A program made the translations under genes and the position numbers. Shown here one piece after another: positions 33,017 to 33,114 of a stretch of 33,114 bases of DNA. Position 1 is the stretch's first letter. Each line of letters starts with the position of its first letter. The stretch is from Phycisphaerae bacterium (GTDB taxonomy: Bacteria > Chloroflexota > Anaerolineae > 4572-78 > J111). The notes under the pieces are model-generated. The model was given only the letters and a program-made list of their open reading frames with translations. It was not told the origin of the DNA and did no database searches. The DNA lies in NCBI GenBank assembly GCA_028285035.1, contig JANQQF010000164.1, positions 1 through 33,114 on the forward strand, given 5' to 3'.

Positions 33017-33114
33017 CAGGACTTACGCAAGAATTGCGAGAAAAGGACAAAAAGGTTAGGGTCAAGGGTATGAAGAAAAAACGAATGACCCGAATAGAAT
33101 ATTGTCAATACTTG
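33017..33114 (+). mobile_element. Left end of an insertion sequence (IS701-like), cut by the window
   Basis: The sequence from 33017 (CAGGACTTACGCAAGAATTG) resembles the terminal repeats of some IS elements of cyanobacteria and Chloroflexota that begin GGACTTACGCA. A reading frame starts at 33085 (or at the ATG 33070) and gives MTRIEYCQYL, which resembles the first residues of IS701/IS4-type transposases as I remember them. Only ~100 bases are visible, so family assignment is tentative. Confidence 0.5.
33085..33114 (+). CDS. Transposase, 5' end only
   Basis: Ten codons are visible (MTRIEYCQYL) before the window ends; an in-frame ATG at 33070 would add five residues (MKKKR). The frame is open to the edge. 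No good ribosome site for 33085; AAGGG stands directly before 33070, too close to be ideal. Identity rests on resemblance to the starts of IS701-type transposases. Confidence 0.45.
   Translation, partial: MTRIEYCQYL

Noticed and set aside
1..33114. CRISPR arrays, tRNA or rRNA genes
   Set aside because: No repeat-spacer pattern, no tRNA-like cloverleaf with a GTTCGAATCC-type arm in a gap, and no rRNA sequence found by eye.

Overview
The window is about 33 kb of bacterial chromosome with moderate GC, normal ATG/GTG starts and good Shine-Dalgarno sites. No rRNA, tRNA or CRISPR array was seen. The gene set (two-zinc-ribbon membrane protein, EndoQ-UvrD fusion, SHOCT protein, DUF3179 lipoprotein, UMF1/Atg22 transporter, IS701-like element) suggests a free-living heterotroph, possibly of the Chloroflexota. 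That placement is inference from memory of similar gene sets; no marker rRNA is present.

Layout. 1-3.0 kb: edge sequence, a low-molecular-weight phosphatase, a membrane zinc-ribbon protein and a UMF1-type MFS transporter. 3.3-5.7 kb: a soluble hybrid histidine kinase with three PAS domains. 5.8-9.0 kb: a GntR/FCD regulator with a perfect 28-bp palindrome just before its start, then nitroreductase, hydroxyquinol-type intradiol dioxygenase and FAH-family hydrolase, which form an aromatic-degradation cluster. 9.1-12.1 kb: MazG-like, SGNH, YciI-like and amidohydrolase genes. 12.2-15.5 kb: a PHP/EndoQ-like nuclease fused to a UvrD-type helicase. 15.6-16.4 kb: a very AT-rich DUF1796 gene that looks foreign. 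16.5-21.7 kb: mnmG, a structured 560-bp intergenic region, then fabF and a fabH with a long unusual tail. 21.8-22.5 kb: S4 RNA-binding protein and an RsbW-like ATPase.

22.7-23.9 kb holds the most interesting locus: a DUF3179 lipoprotein gene whose reading frame is broken by one TGA exactly where the family has the first Cys of its C-x-x-C motif. The frame continues without change after the TGA. A small hairpin with a G-first apical loop lies 21 nt downstream, which is the spacing expected of a bacterial SECIS. I read this as a candidate selenoprotein (U-x-x-C).

24.0-24.4 kb: an internally deleted IS3-family remnant. 24.5-31.1 kb: an ABC exporter, a membrane-anchored unknown, then a tight run of cupin, gamma-glutamylcyclotransferase, zinc alcohol dehydrogenase, a frameshifted membrane dipeptidase, a GNAT acetyltransferase and a SHOCT protein. 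31.2-32.8 kb: two minus-strand genes (unknown, and a proline-iminopeptidase-like hydrolase). The window ends in the first bases of what looks like an IS701-like insertion sequence, preceded by a strong promoter-like sequence.
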